Part shown: piece by piece, positions 1-7,708 of the stretch
Layout: each line of letters starts with the position of its first letter
How positions within the stretch are numbered: position 1 is the first letter of the stretch
From: Chloroflexota bacterium
GTDB taxonomy: Bacteria > Chloroflexota > Ktedonobacteria > Ktedonobacterales > Ktedonobacteraceae
Assembly (NCBI GenBank): GCA_005881495.1
Contig: VBHI01000058.1
Span: 8,829 to 36,917 of the forward strand
Direction: 5' to 3'
DNA: 28,089 nucleotides
The notes under the pieces: model-generated
The model's database searches: none
What the model was told of the DNA's origin: nothing
What the model saw: the letters and a program-made list of their open reading frames with translations, nothing else
Program-made: the position numbers and the translations under genes

Positions 1-3
1 ACA

Positions 4-2310
4 ATGCGTCGAGGCGCAAAACTTCTTGGCATTGTTGATACCTCTCATTTGGGAAATGTTGCAACAGCAACACAGAGAGTAGAAGCAACGGAACAAGGGC
101 TAACCGATCAACATCGTTACAGCGCCGAGATCGAGGTTCAAAGCTCCAGTACGTGGCTTGCTACATGTTCTTGTAGTCCTGATTCTTCTATCATCTGCCG
201 GCATACTGCCGCCCTTCTCTATCAATGGCTTGCTAATCCGCTGTCATTCGTCAGCGAATCCGCTGCCCATGTTGCCAGCAAGCCGGCAACAACTAAACGC
301 CAGGTAGTAGGGCGGTCAATTGGAGAACAGAAAACGCCCTTGCAAGCTGTAGACAGGCCTGGACAAGTTTCCCATATCGTGAAATTGCGCGGCCCAACTC
401 CATCGGCCAACCTGCTGGAGATACTGTCCCAAAACGGCCTGAGTGAACTGCGGGGGATCGCCCGTGAGTATGATATTGTGACGACGGGTCTCAGTAAGCA
501 GCAACTGGCCGAGGCTATTGCAGGAGCGCTTCAACAGCCAGAAGCGGTACGGAGGATCGCGGCCGGACTGGAGAAACCACAACGGCAATTGTTGGCAACG
601 CTGACCCTGGCCGGCGGTTCGATGAGCGACGAGGACCTGCGCGGCCTCTTTGAGCGGTTTTCGTTTGGGCAACCCGATAAATTACAAAGCATCCTGCTGT
701 CATTACAAGGCAAGGGGCTACTGCTTCGCACAAGCCTCAATAGTTCTCCGCAACAACGTATTGGACTGAGCGGGTTATTATACGATGTGGGCTGGTATGT
801 ACCAGCAGAAGTGCAGGCGGTGCTACGTGTTTCTGTGCCGGTCACGCCTTTCGATGTACAGCAGGCGACTGATGGACATAAGGGAAAAGCCGAGCCTGTA
901 AAAGTGCAGCATATAGAAGCATATAGTCTGCTGGCTGACCTGTTACTGGTAGGGCGCGCGCTGGATGGCTATCGCCTGGAGCCTGATGATGAGAAAGATG
1001 AGTTGAGCGGAGGTTTGCGCGGCGCAAACGCGCTGGCTTCTCTACGTGCTTCTAGCGCGATTCCTCACGATGGGACGACCATAATAGCTGCACCAGGCGG
1101 TTTTCCGTCAACAGCGCTATTGGAAAGATTACAAAAAGCCGTACCAAGGACAACGCAGTTTCTGCGCTTTGCTGTACGCTTATTGCGACTGGCGGATATT
1201 CTGCACAGAGATGACACCGGGAAATCCTACCTACGTCTGCTCCCCAACGCGGCCAGGTTGTTGCTTGGTCCGATAAACGCCGAAGTGGCCCGTGACCTGT
1301 TTGAATTATGGTTGACGCATCCCGGCTACGAGGAATTATTTGATCTCAAGGAAGAGGGGTTACAACTGCGCTGTCGTACCACGCCACTGAGCCACCCGAT
1401 TCTCCGTCCGGGAGAATTGGAGGCAGAAAATAGTGAGGCCCGGCAGATATTAGTCGCACTGGTGGCGCAGGCTCCCTTGAATCAATGGATCAGCTTTCCG
1501 GCCTTTGCGCGCTTTATCTATCGACTGAACCCGGCGTTCTTACAGAAGCGGCAGCGGTTATTTCCTTCACCTCACTGGTGGTTGGAACAGGAAGAGGGAC
1601 GACCGTTGCAGCCAACACAGATGGGCGATTGGATGCGGGCGGAGGGTCATTACCTGGCACGCCTGTTACGGGGGCCTTTACACTGGTGGGGCATGAGTGA
1701 CCTGGCGTTGACAAACGATGGACGTTTGCTGGCCTTTCGCTTGACGCCTATGTCTGGCTTATTAATGAATGGAGTAGAGCCTGATGGGCGGGCGACTGAT
1801 GATGACAGGCGGCGAGAAACTCCGGGGCTAGAAGTACTGGAGACGGGCGAAATGTTGGTCGAGTGCCGCTCAGCAGCGTGGCCGCTGATTGAACTGATAG
1901 AAGAATTCGCGGAAATTGCCGGTGTGAGCGGTGAACGCTTGTATTATCGTCTAGCCCCGAAATCTCTGGCTGAAGCGTTAGGCCGCGGACAGCAACCAGG
2001 TGATTTACTGAGGTTACTGCGGCAAATCGCGCAAGAAAATGACGGTCACCTATCGCGACTGCTCGCTCAGCTTGAGCACTGGACGGCAAGCTATGGGCGA
2101 GTTCGCTTCTATACGGGAGTCTCGCTAATGGAGGTAGCGGATAGCCTGGTGATGCGCGAATTAGCGGCGACAACGTCTGTGGAAGAGCAGATTGTACAGT
2201 CAATTACCCCAACGCTGATGATCCTCAAAAAGCAGGATACAGAGCGTATTGTCGAAGATCTGAGGCGTCGTAGCCAGGGCCCTCTGTTGCATGAAGAGGA
2301 GAGTATGTAA
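4..2310 (+). CDS. SWIM zinc-finger / helicase-associated-domain protein (5' end may lie outside window)
   Basis: A 768-residue protein. Near the N-terminus C55, C57, C65 and H67 form a CxC-x7-CxH SWIM zinc finger, a fold linked to DNA or protein binding. The rest is a long alpha/beta region with no Walker motifs. Its C-terminal third resembles the helicase-associated domain found with XPB/Ssl2-type helicases. The segment around RGPLHWWGM is matched by LGPLQWMGL in the next gene, so the two are probably distant paralogues. The reading frame is open to the left edge, and SWIM proteins usually have more sequence before the finger, so the true start may lie upstream of the window. The role is unknown; a DNA-binding partner of a helicase is an inference. 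It is followed 92 bp later by its putative partner in the same direction. Confidence 0.8.
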   Translation: MRRGAKLLGIVDTSHLGNVATATQRVEATEQGLTDQHRYSAEIEVQSSSTWLATCSCSPDSSIICRHTAALLYQWLANPLSFVSESAAHVASKPATTKRQVVGRSIGEQKTPLQAVDRPGQVSHIVKLRGPTPSANLLEILSQNGLSELRGIAREYDIVTTGLSKQQLAEAIAGALQQPEAVRRIAAGLEKPQRQLLATLTLAGGSMSDEDLRGLFERFSFGQPDKLQSILLSLQGKGLLLRTSLNSSPQQRIGLSGLLYDVGWYVPAEVQAVLRVSVPVTPFDVQQATDGHKGKAEPVKVQHIEAYSLLADLLLVGRALDGYRLEPDDEKDELSGGLRGANALASLRASSAIPHDGTTIIAAPGGFPSTALLERLQKAVPRTTQFLRFAVRLLRLADILHRDDTGKSYLRLLPNAARLLLGPINAEVARDLFELWLTHPGYEELFDLKEEGLQLRCRTTPLSHPILRPGELEAENSEARQILVALVAQAPLNQWISFPAFARFIYRLNPAFLQKRQRLFPSPHWWLEQEEGRPLQPTQMGDWMRAEGHYLARLLRGPLHWWGMSDLALTNDGRLLAFRLTPMSGLLMNGVEPDGRATDDDRRRETPGLEVLETGEMLVECRSAAWPLIELIEEFAEIAGVSGERLYYRLAPKSLAEALGRGQQPGDLLRLLRQIAQENDGHLSRLLAQLEHWTASYGRVRFYTGVSLMEVADSLVMRELAATTSVEEQIVQSITPTLMILKKQDTERIVEDLRRRSQGPLLHEEESM

Positions 2311-2313
2311 ACC

Positions 2314-2389
2314 ATCCCTGCAACAACGCGCCGTGTACCGTGTATAGTAGGGTTGACCCTGGCGGTCAACCTGGCTTCGTTGCAGGGAT
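2314..2389. repeat. Nested palindromic repeat element, intergenic copy A
   Basis: Outer arms ATCCCTGCAAC (2314-2324) and GTTGCAGGGAT (2379-2389) are perfect reverse complements over 11 bp. An inner hairpin has arms GGTTGACC (2351-2358) and GGTCAACC (2364-2371). The 45 bases 2339-2383 match 23698-23742 at 43 positions. That second copy lies inside the helicase gene. This copy fills most of the gap between the first two genes, just upstream of the ribosome binding site of the second. It could fold in RNA and affect coupling between the two genes. Confidence 0.85.
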
Positions 2390-2402
2390 GAAAGGAAGTA
2401 TC

Positions 2403-4817
2403 ATGGAACAAAGTGATCTCGATCTGCTTCTTGCAGTGCCACCATATCATTTGCAGTCACTGGTAAAATTGCGGCGCTTGCCGGTTACGTCCAGAGGTCA
2501 GAATACAAGCGCTTCAGGCGCTTCAGGTGCTTCAGGTGCTTCAGGTGCCTCGGCAACAACCTCTCCTGCAACAACCACGATCCCCGAAATCGCCCAGCAT
2601 CTTTTTGAAGCTTCAACTATTAGCGAGGCGATACGCAGCCTGAATGAGTCCGAGCGTTTGGTATTGCGCGAATTGGTAGCCTGTGGAGGCAGAGCGAATA
2701 GCCGTGATCTGGCTCTGTATTTTAGCAGCATAGGGGTGTTCACCCCTTTGAAGGGAGGTGAGCCGCCAGCAGGCATTGCCGAACATAGCGCTTCGTTCTA
2801 TCCAACCCCCCATCCCCATGGACCTTTTGAACAGTCGCTGCGCCGCCTGCTGTTGTTAGGTTTAGTCTTCTGGGGGAAGCAAACGAATTTTGCTGGCAGA
2901 GACTATACCAGTGGTATCTACGATGGGGTGGTGATTGTACCACAGGCGGTGAAGGACGTGGTGAACGACATCGTCGATAAAGAGCGCAGCACGAAGGCGG
3001 AACAGCCTGTGACGCGACAGGAAGGGTTAGGGGAAGGCATACACGCTTTTCAGCGTATGCTGTACCTGTACTGGTCACATGCGGCATCGCTGCGTGAGGG
3101 TTTGCAACTCGTGAACAGCGGGCTCCTCTCGCGTACCGTGCTGCGACAGGTGATCGAACAGCAAGGGCATAAGGAAAATATCGAGCAGATTCGTACTGAG
3201 CAGGATGTCCCACGCCTGCTGTTTATACGGCTCCTTTTGATGAAGTTAGATCTCTTGCAAGAGCGGCAGGGGAGTCAGGGGAGTATCCATGCTGCTGACG
3301 CGGAAGAATTTTTTTCACTGCCTGTATTAGAAAGGGCGCGTCGCTGTTATCACTTATGGTTGGAGGGTTCATTTTGGAATGAGCTGCTCTATTTGCCAGA
3401 AGTAATGGTGCGGCCAGGGCCTAATATGCTTGATCCCGCGCACGAAGAGGTGATCAGCTCGCGCCAGGTACTGATGGAACGAGTGCTGGATGAGCAGGCG
3501 GGAACGTGGCTCGGAATGTCTTCGTTTATTGCGCGTACAAAGCTCTATGCGCCCTATCTACTTTTCCCACGCCAATATGGAACGCGCGCGGACCGCTATT
3601 CGGTCGGGAGTAACCCGTATAACTGGGATTTTCGCTTGCGACGAGGCTGGCTGACGCATCGCGAGGGTTGGCACCTGGTTGAGGGTGGATTTATACGCGC
3701 GGTAGTGTTGGGGCCATTGCAGTGGATGGGGCTGGTGGAAGTAAAAAATGAGGGGAGTGCAGTTGCCTTTTGTTCGACGCCAGGAACGTTGTTGGTCACC
3801 AGTGAGGCCCAGGCAGTTGAAACAGGTGTCGCCTGGGGGCGGTTGATTGTGCAACCAAATTTTGAGTTAGTGGCGCTGGCTCCTGTCCCGGAAGCTTTAT
3901 TAATCAAGCTCGATCGTTTTGCTGAGCGTATAAGGCTGGAACATATCGCTCAGTATCGCCTCACAAAGGCAAGCGTCACTCGCGCAATTCAGATGGGGCT
4001 GCACGCGGAGACAATTCAGCGCGTGTTGGAAGAGTCCGCTGGACCTGGAGCAGTGATCCCGCAAAATGTGAGCTATTCGCTGGTGGAGTGGGAGCGGCAG
4101 GCGCGACGTATAGAAGTGTGGCAAGGGGCGACGCTGCTTGAAGTTGACGACTCGGCGCTGCTAGATGAGCTATTTGCCGATGAGGAAGCGCGAGAGCTGC
4201 TGGGTCGTCGCCTTTCTCCGGTGCTGGCGGAGGTTGCGGCCAACAGGGCAGAAGCGCTGCAAGACGTGTTCTGGCGGAAAGACTACTTGCCAGCGCTGAC
4301 GACCGCTCCTGACCAGGATAGCTTGCTGGATAGTGGACGTTTTGTGGCGCGCGAGCCGCAGTGGCGCCTGCACGATGATGGACTGCTGCAGCCGCTCTAT
4401 GCTGTAACTGATCTCTACCTGGTAGCAGAAGTCGAGCGGATCAGTACGCTCGATGAGCTGACGGGCTGGCGCAAGATAACCCCCTCAGAGATTGAACGGG
4501 CTTGCAGCAGGGGGATCACGCTGGATGCGATCATCCGCTTTTTGCAGCACTATTGTGAGGATGGTGTACCTGCTCCGTTCCTTATTCGCCTCAAATTGTG
4601 GGGCGGGGGCTATGGGGAGCGACCCGCAATTCAGGTTGAGCAGGCGCCGCTCCTTTATCTTTCGGCAAAGATATTACAGGACCTCCAGAGCGATGAGGAA
4701 GTAGGAGAGCTGTTGGGGGCGGAGGTTGTCCAGGAGGGACGTTTAGTGCGTGTGCCGGCGGAGCACCTGGAGAGGGTGGTCGAGCTTTTGAGGAAGCGGG
4801 GGTTTGTGGTGGAATGA
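2403..4817 (+). CDS. Helicase-associated-domain (XPB/Ssl2-like) protein
   Basis: An 804-residue protein from the ATG at 2403, preceded by AAAGGAAG seven bases upstream. An in-frame GTG at 2340 lies inside the palindromic repeat and is unlikely to be the start. The segment from about residue 480, LIVQPNFELVALAPVPEALL, followed by RLTKASVTRAIQMGL and a PQNV motif, is typical of the helicase-associated domain named after XPB/Ssl2. No Walker A or DExx box is present, so it is not itself a helicase. A low-complexity SGA repeat at residues 37-50 separates a short N-terminal helix from the main body. It probably acts with the preceding gene as a DNA-binding or repair accessory pair; this is inference from family and position. 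Confidence 0.8.
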   Translation: MEQSDLDLLLAVPPYHLQSLVKLRRLPVTSRGQNTSASGASGASGASGASATTSPATTTIPEIAQHLFEASTISEAIRSLNESERLVLRELVACGGRANSRDLALYFSSIGVFTPLKGGEPPAGIAEHSASFYPTPHPHGPFEQSLRRLLLLGLVFWGKQTNFAGRDYTSGIYDGVVIVPQAVKDVVNDIVDKERSTKAEQPVTRQEGLGEGIHAFQRMLYLYWSHAASLREGLQLVNSGLLSRTVLRQVIEQQGHKENIEQIRTEQDVPRLLFIRLLLMKLDLLQERQGSQGSIHAADAEEFFSLPVLERARRCYHLWLEGSFWNELLYLPEVMVRPGPNMLDPAHEEVISSRQVLMERVLDEQAGTWLGMSSFIARTKLYAPYLLFPRQYGTRADRYSVGSNPYNWDFRLRRGWLTHREGWHLVEGGFIRAVVLGPLQWMGLVEVKNEGSAVAFCSTPGTLLVTSEAQAVETGVAWGRLIVQPNFELVALAPVPEALLIKLDRFAERIRLEHIAQYRLTKASVTRAIQMGLHAETIQRVLEESAGPGAVIPQNVSYSLVEWERQARRIEVWQGATLLEVDDSALLDELFADEEARELLGRRLSPVLAEVAANRAEALQDVFWRKDYLPALTTAPDQDSLLDSGRFVAREPQWRLHDDGLLQPLYAVTDLYLVAEVERISTLDELTGWRKITPSEIERACSRGITLDAIIRFLQHYCEDGVPAPFLIRLKLWGGGYGERPAIQVEQAPLLYLSAKILQDLQSDEEVGELLGAEVVQEGRLVRVPAEHLERVVELLRKRGFVVE
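2511..2554 (+). repeat. 9-bp tandem repeat in coding sequence
   Basis: Four consecutive copies of GCTTCAGGC/T, followed by a degenerate fifth (GCCTCGGCA). They encode a Ser-Gly-Ala repeat in a flexible linker. The in-frame unit allows length change by slippage without frameshift. Confidence 0.9.
2732..2747. repeat. Short palindrome in coding sequence, possible fifth in-frame element
   Basis: AGGGGTG (2732-2738) and CACCCCT (2741-2747) form 7-bp arms with a 2-base loop. They are immediately followed by a second small palindrome, CCCTT-TG-AAGGG. The region encodes about residues 110-125 (VFTPLKGGEPPAG), rich in Gly and Pro. It looks like the other palindromes inserted in coding sequence, but no second copy was found here. 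Confidence 0.4.
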
Positions 4818-4838
4818 GACTATTTTGTCAAAAACTTA

Positions 4839-4867
4839 TTGACAAATTTGTGTCGTTATGATATTTT
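4839..4867 (+). promoter_or_regulatory. Near-consensus promoter of the tRNA pair
   Basis: TTGACA at 4839-4844, a 17-base spacer, then TATTTT at 4862-4867. This ends 38 bases before tRNA-Gly. A 7-bp dyad, TTTGTCA (4824-4830) and TGACAAA (4840-4846), overlaps the -35 box and might also be a weak end signal for the preceding gene. Confidence 0.75.
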
Positions 4868-4905
4868 AATGATGCAAAGAGAATGGAAGTTCGCTTTCAT
4901 GTAAT

Positions 4906-4977
4906 GCGGGAGTGGCTCAGTGGTAGAGCATCTCCTTGCCAAGGAGAAAGTCGCGGGTTCGATCCCCGTCTCCCGCT
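4906..4977 (+). tRNA. tRNA-Gly (GCC)
   Basis: A 72-base cloverleaf. The acceptor stem GCGGGAG pairs with CTCCCGC. The anticodon loop TTGCCAA gives anticodon GCC, on stem TCTCC/GGAGA. The T-loop is GGTTCGATCC, and the discriminator base is T4977. CCA is not encoded. It is the first gene behind the strong promoter at 4839. Confidence 0.97.
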
Positions 4978-5002
4978 CCCCTTTCTGGACAGAACGCGGC
5001 AC

Positions 5003-5073
5003 GGCGACGTCGCCAAGTGGTAAGGCACGGCTCTGCAAAAGCTGCACCAGCGGTTCGAATCCGCTCGTCGCCT
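5003..5073 (+). tRNA. tRNA-Cys (GCA)
   Basis: A 71-base cloverleaf. The acceptor stem GGCGACG pairs with CGTCGCC. The anticodon loop CTGCAAA gives anticodon GCA, on stem CGGCT/AGCTG. The discriminator base is T5073, the known identity base for cysteine tRNA. It lies 25 bases after tRNA-Gly and is probably co-transcribed with it. CCA is not encoded. Confidence 0.97.
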
Positions 5074-5085
5074 CCCTTTTCAAGA

Positions 5086-5118
5086 AACGTGATTGGATTG
5101 ATTGGATCACGTTTTTTC
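5086..5118 (+). terminator. Intrinsic terminator after the tRNA pair
   Basis: AACGTGAT (5086-5093) pairs with ATCACGTT (5106-5113) across a 12-base loop and runs into a T-rich tract, as expected for a rho-independent terminator ending the tRNA transcript. Confidence 0.75.
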
Positions 5119-5202
5119 TTTTTCACTTGCTCACTTATTGATGTGGGGGAAGAGAAAAGATGTGTGGGACACCCCCACTCCCCCGTCAGGACACTATCCA
5201 CT

Positions 5203-6015
5203 ATGCGACAGCAACACAGTTACCCCATTGAAGCCATCGTTCTAAAGCGTACCGATTTAGGCGAAGCTGATCGCGTCCTGACCCTTCTCACTCCCACGAA
5301 GGGTAAATTTCATGCCATTGCTAAGGGCATTCGCCGTCCTATTAGCAAGAAAGCGGGCCACCTGGAGCTCTTGAGCCATAGCCAGTTACAGGTAGCTGTT
5401 GGTCGCAATCTCGATATTATTACACAGGCCGAAATTCGTGAGAATTTTCTCTTACTACGCAAAGACCTGTGGCACATGACCTGCGGTATCTATCTCGCAG
5501 AACTGGTGGATCGTTTTATCGAGGATGATACACAGCACCCGGAGGTCTACAATCTGATGCTGGAAATGCTGCGCGGAATTGAAGAGGATGTGACTGACCT
5601 GCAGCGGCGCAAAGAGACCGGTACGGAACTGGCGGTACAGGAACATGTACGTACCAATCTCCTCTTACGCTACTTCGAAATACACCTGCTTTCCCTCATT
5701 GGTTATGAGCCGGCATTTCGTCGATGCGCCCATTGTGCAAGCGAGTTGCAGCCGGTAGAGAATGGTTTTGCTGCTTCACTAGGAGGGGCGCTCTGTCCAC
5801 AATGTTCTCGCTTATGGACACGCTCACTGTCAATGAATGCGCTCAAGGTTTTGCGGCTCTTGCAGCGCAGTAAATGGAGTGAGGTGCCTCGCTTGCGGCT
5901 GGATGACGCTTTGCAGACGGAATTGGAAGTGACGATGCATGGTCTGCTGCGTTTCCACCTGGAGCGCGATCTGAAGTCGTGGAGCTTCCTGGAAATGTTG
6001 AGCTTGCGGAAATAG
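5203..6015 (+). CDS. recO: DNA repair protein RecO
   Basis: A 270-residue protein of usual length for the family. RecO binds single-stranded DNA and RecR and loads RecA in the RecF recombination-repair pathway in the cytoplasm. The N-terminal OB-fold begins IEAIVLKRTDLGEADRVLTL, the characteristic RecO opening. A zinc ribbon is formed by C175, C178, C198 and C201 (CAHC...CPQC). The ATG at 5203 fits the family start, although the Shine-Dalgarno sequence is weak. The frame is open further upstream through tRNA-Cys, which cannot be coding. The gene stands alone between the tRNA pair and the MFS gene. Confidence 0.95.
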   Translation: MRQQHSYPIEAIVLKRTDLGEADRVLTLLTPTKGKFHAIAKGIRRPISKKAGHLELLSHSQLQVAVGRNLDIITQAEIRENFLLLRKDLWHMTCGIYLAELVDRFIEDDTQHPEVYNLMLEMLRGIEEDVTDLQRRKETGTELAVQEHVRTNLLLRYFEIHLLSLIGYEPAFRRCAHCASELQPVENGFAASLGGALCPQCSRLWTRSLSMNALKVLRLLQRSKWSEVPRLRLDDALQTELEVTMHGLLRFHLERDLKSWSFLEMLSLRK

Positions 6016-6038
6016 CGGGTAACCGCTTCCATCTTGTC

Positions 6039-6059
6039 GCAAACTATGGTATGGTTTGC
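6039..6059. promoter_or_regulatory. Small inverted repeat upstream of the MFS gene
   Basis: GCAAAC (6039-6044) and GTTTGC (6054-6059) form 6-bp arms around a 9-base spacer, 55 bases before the MFS start. There is no T-tract, so an operator is as likely as a recO terminator. Function is not shown. Confidence 0.3.
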
Positions 6060-6114
6060 ATGGTATTATATCTCTGCCATGCCGTTTAATTATCCCCCCA
6101 ACTTGGAGGTGGAC

Positions 6115-7545
6115 ATGAGTGACATTGTCCCATCCGCCGGTGCTGGCCTGGGAGTTTCCCAGAAAAGTGCTGGCCGTTATGCTGCATACGTTTTCTGGAT
6201 AATGTTCAGTATCAACTTGCTCAATTACATGGATCGCTACGTATTTATTGGGGCCGCCAACATTGTGGCTAAGGAGCTTGGCATGGGCATCGACCAGGTG
6301 GGTTACATTGCCACAGCGTTTATTTTAGTCTACGCGTTGGGCACGCTGCCGTTGGGAATCTGGGCGGATCGCTGGAACCGCAAAAATATCGTCGCGATCT
6401 GTGTTGCTATCTGGAGCCTGGCAACAGCATTTACCGCCCTTGCGAACGGCTTTTGGAGCCTTTTCATTTCGCGCATGGTGCTTGGCATCGGCGAGGCGGG
6501 CTATTATCCCGCCGGAACGGCCCTGCTGAGCGATTACTTTAGCCGTACGAAGCGAGCGCGGGTGATGAGTCGCTGGACAGCGGGAGCGCTGATCGGTTTG
6601 ATGATTGGCTTTATCGTGGGTGGCGTTGTTGCCGGTCTTGGTTTTGGTATGTGGCGAATTGCTTTCCTTTTCACCGGCATTCCAGGTTTGCTGCTGGCTT
6701 TCCTCACCTGGCGCATACGTGAACCACGGCGCAACCAGGCAGATGAGGAGGCGATAGAACTCGATCCACAGAGCGCTGTGAACGAAATTGAGGTGATAGA
6801 TTCCCCTCACGCCATAGTAGTGCCAAAGAACGTGTTCAAGCAATTTGGCAGGTTGTTTCGCATCAGAACGCTGGTGGTATTGATCGTGATGCAGATCTTC
6901 GCCTTCTTCTCGCAGGGCGCGGCGGTGGTCTACTTACCTATTTACCTGCAGCAAAAGGATACCCTTGGTCTAAGCTCCGGTCTTGCCAGTATTCTCGCCG
7001 GTGGCGTGGTGGTTATCGCAGGTATCGTGGGTTTGCTGCTTGGCGGCTATATGTCTGATATCCTCAGTCGGCGTCATGCAGGTGCCCGTGTGCTGGTTTG
7101 CGGTATAGGCTTCTTGCTCTGCGCACCTGCTTTTGCCCTCGCTGTCACTAGTCACAACATCGTTATCTTCGTAACCTGCTTTTTTATCGCAGCCATGTTG
7201 ATCAATGTTTACAATGGCCCCAGCACAGCAGCGACGCAAGACGTGGTGCCCTCAATTTTACGCGCGACTGCGATAGCGGTGTCGTTGCTGCTTGCGCACC
7301 TGTTGGGCGATGCTTTTGCTCCCTCACTGATAGGTATTCTCGCCAAAGCGTTTGACCCGACCCATGGAGGGCACTTTGCGAATAACCTGGCCGGTGGAGA
7401 CCTGAGCATAGCGCTGCTCGTTACTTGTGTGCCGGCGCTGATCGTTGCGGGGCTTGTGGGCATCTTTGGGGCGCGCTGGATGAAGGGCGATATCGCGGCA
7501 GCGGAACTCGCCGATAAGGCAGCAAAGGGATTACAGGCTTCGTAG
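6115..7545 (+). CDS. MFS transporter (spinster-like)
   Basis: A 476-residue membrane protein with about 12 hydrophobic segments in two halves separated by a charged loop (about residues 205-240). The MFS signature between TM2 and TM3 reads GIWADRWNRKN, and NLLNYMDRYVF in TM1 resembles the spinster-like branch of the family. The ATG at 6115 is preceded by a strong GGAGGTGG. An ATG-like frame further upstream lacks such a site. The substrate cannot be read from sequence. The next gene, a histidinol dehydrogenase-family enzyme, lies 163 bp downstream in the same direction, so uptake of an alcohol substrate for that enzyme is possible, but a large palindrome between them argues against simple coupling. 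Confidence 0.9.
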   Translation: MSDIVPSAGAGLGVSQKSAGRYAAYVFWIMFSINLLNYMDRYVFIGAANIVAKELGMGIDQVGYIATAFILVYALGTLPLGIWADRWNRKNIVAICVAIWSLATAFTALANGFWSLFISRMVLGIGEAGYYPAGTALLSDYFSRTKRARVMSRWTAGALIGLMIGFIVGGVVAGLGFGMWRIAFLFTGIPGLLLAFLTWRIREPRRNQADEEAIELDPQSAVNEIEVIDSPHAIVVPKNVFKQFGRLFRIRTLVVLIVMQIFAFFSQGAAVVYLPIYLQQKDTLGLSSGLASILAGGVVVIAGIVGLLLGGYMSDILSRRHAGARVLVCGIGFLLCAPAFALAVTSHNIVIFVTCFFIAAMLINVYNGPSTAATQDVVPSILRATAIAVSLLLAHLLGDAFAPSLIGILAKAFDPTHGGHFANNLAGGDLSIALLVTCVPALIVAGLVGIFGARWMKGDIAAAELADKAAKGLQAS

Positions 7546-7676
7546 GGGCGGGAGAGGTGCGGAGTGGAGAGGGGACCCTTGGGTCGCCCATAGGGGCAGG
7601 CACGAAGCGGCAGGGGAACAGGACGCAGGGCGACCCAAGGGTCCCCACCCTTCTTCCCTGCTACCCCCGCCCCTAC
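7542..7676. repeat. 135-bp nested palindromic element, intergenic
   Basis: Outer arms GTAGGGGCGGG (7542-7552) and CCCGCCCCTAC (7666-7676) are perfect over 11 bp. Inner arms at 7571-7589 and 7628-7646 are perfect over 19 bp and centre on GACCC-AAGG type sequence. The TAG stop codon of the MFS gene (7543-7545) is part of the left arm. The inner core, ACCCTTGGGTCGCCC, resembles the elements at 2349 and 23991. The structure could also end transcription or stabilise the upstream mRNA. Confidence 0.9.
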
Positions 7677-7708
7677 GAGACGGGTTACTACAGATAGGAA
7701 AGCAAAAC

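Noticed and set aside
1748..2203. Minus-strand open frame of 151 codons inside the first gene
   Set aside because: Antisense shadow of a gene with clear domain support; no start signal.
2340..2402. Longer N-terminus for the second gene, starting at the GTG at 2340
   Set aside because: This start lies inside the palindromic element, has no ribosome binding site, and the ATG at 2403 has a good one.
4936..5202. Coding extension of recO back through the tRNA region
   Set aside because: The sequence is occupied by tRNA-Cys and the end of tRNA-Gly; the family start is at 5203.
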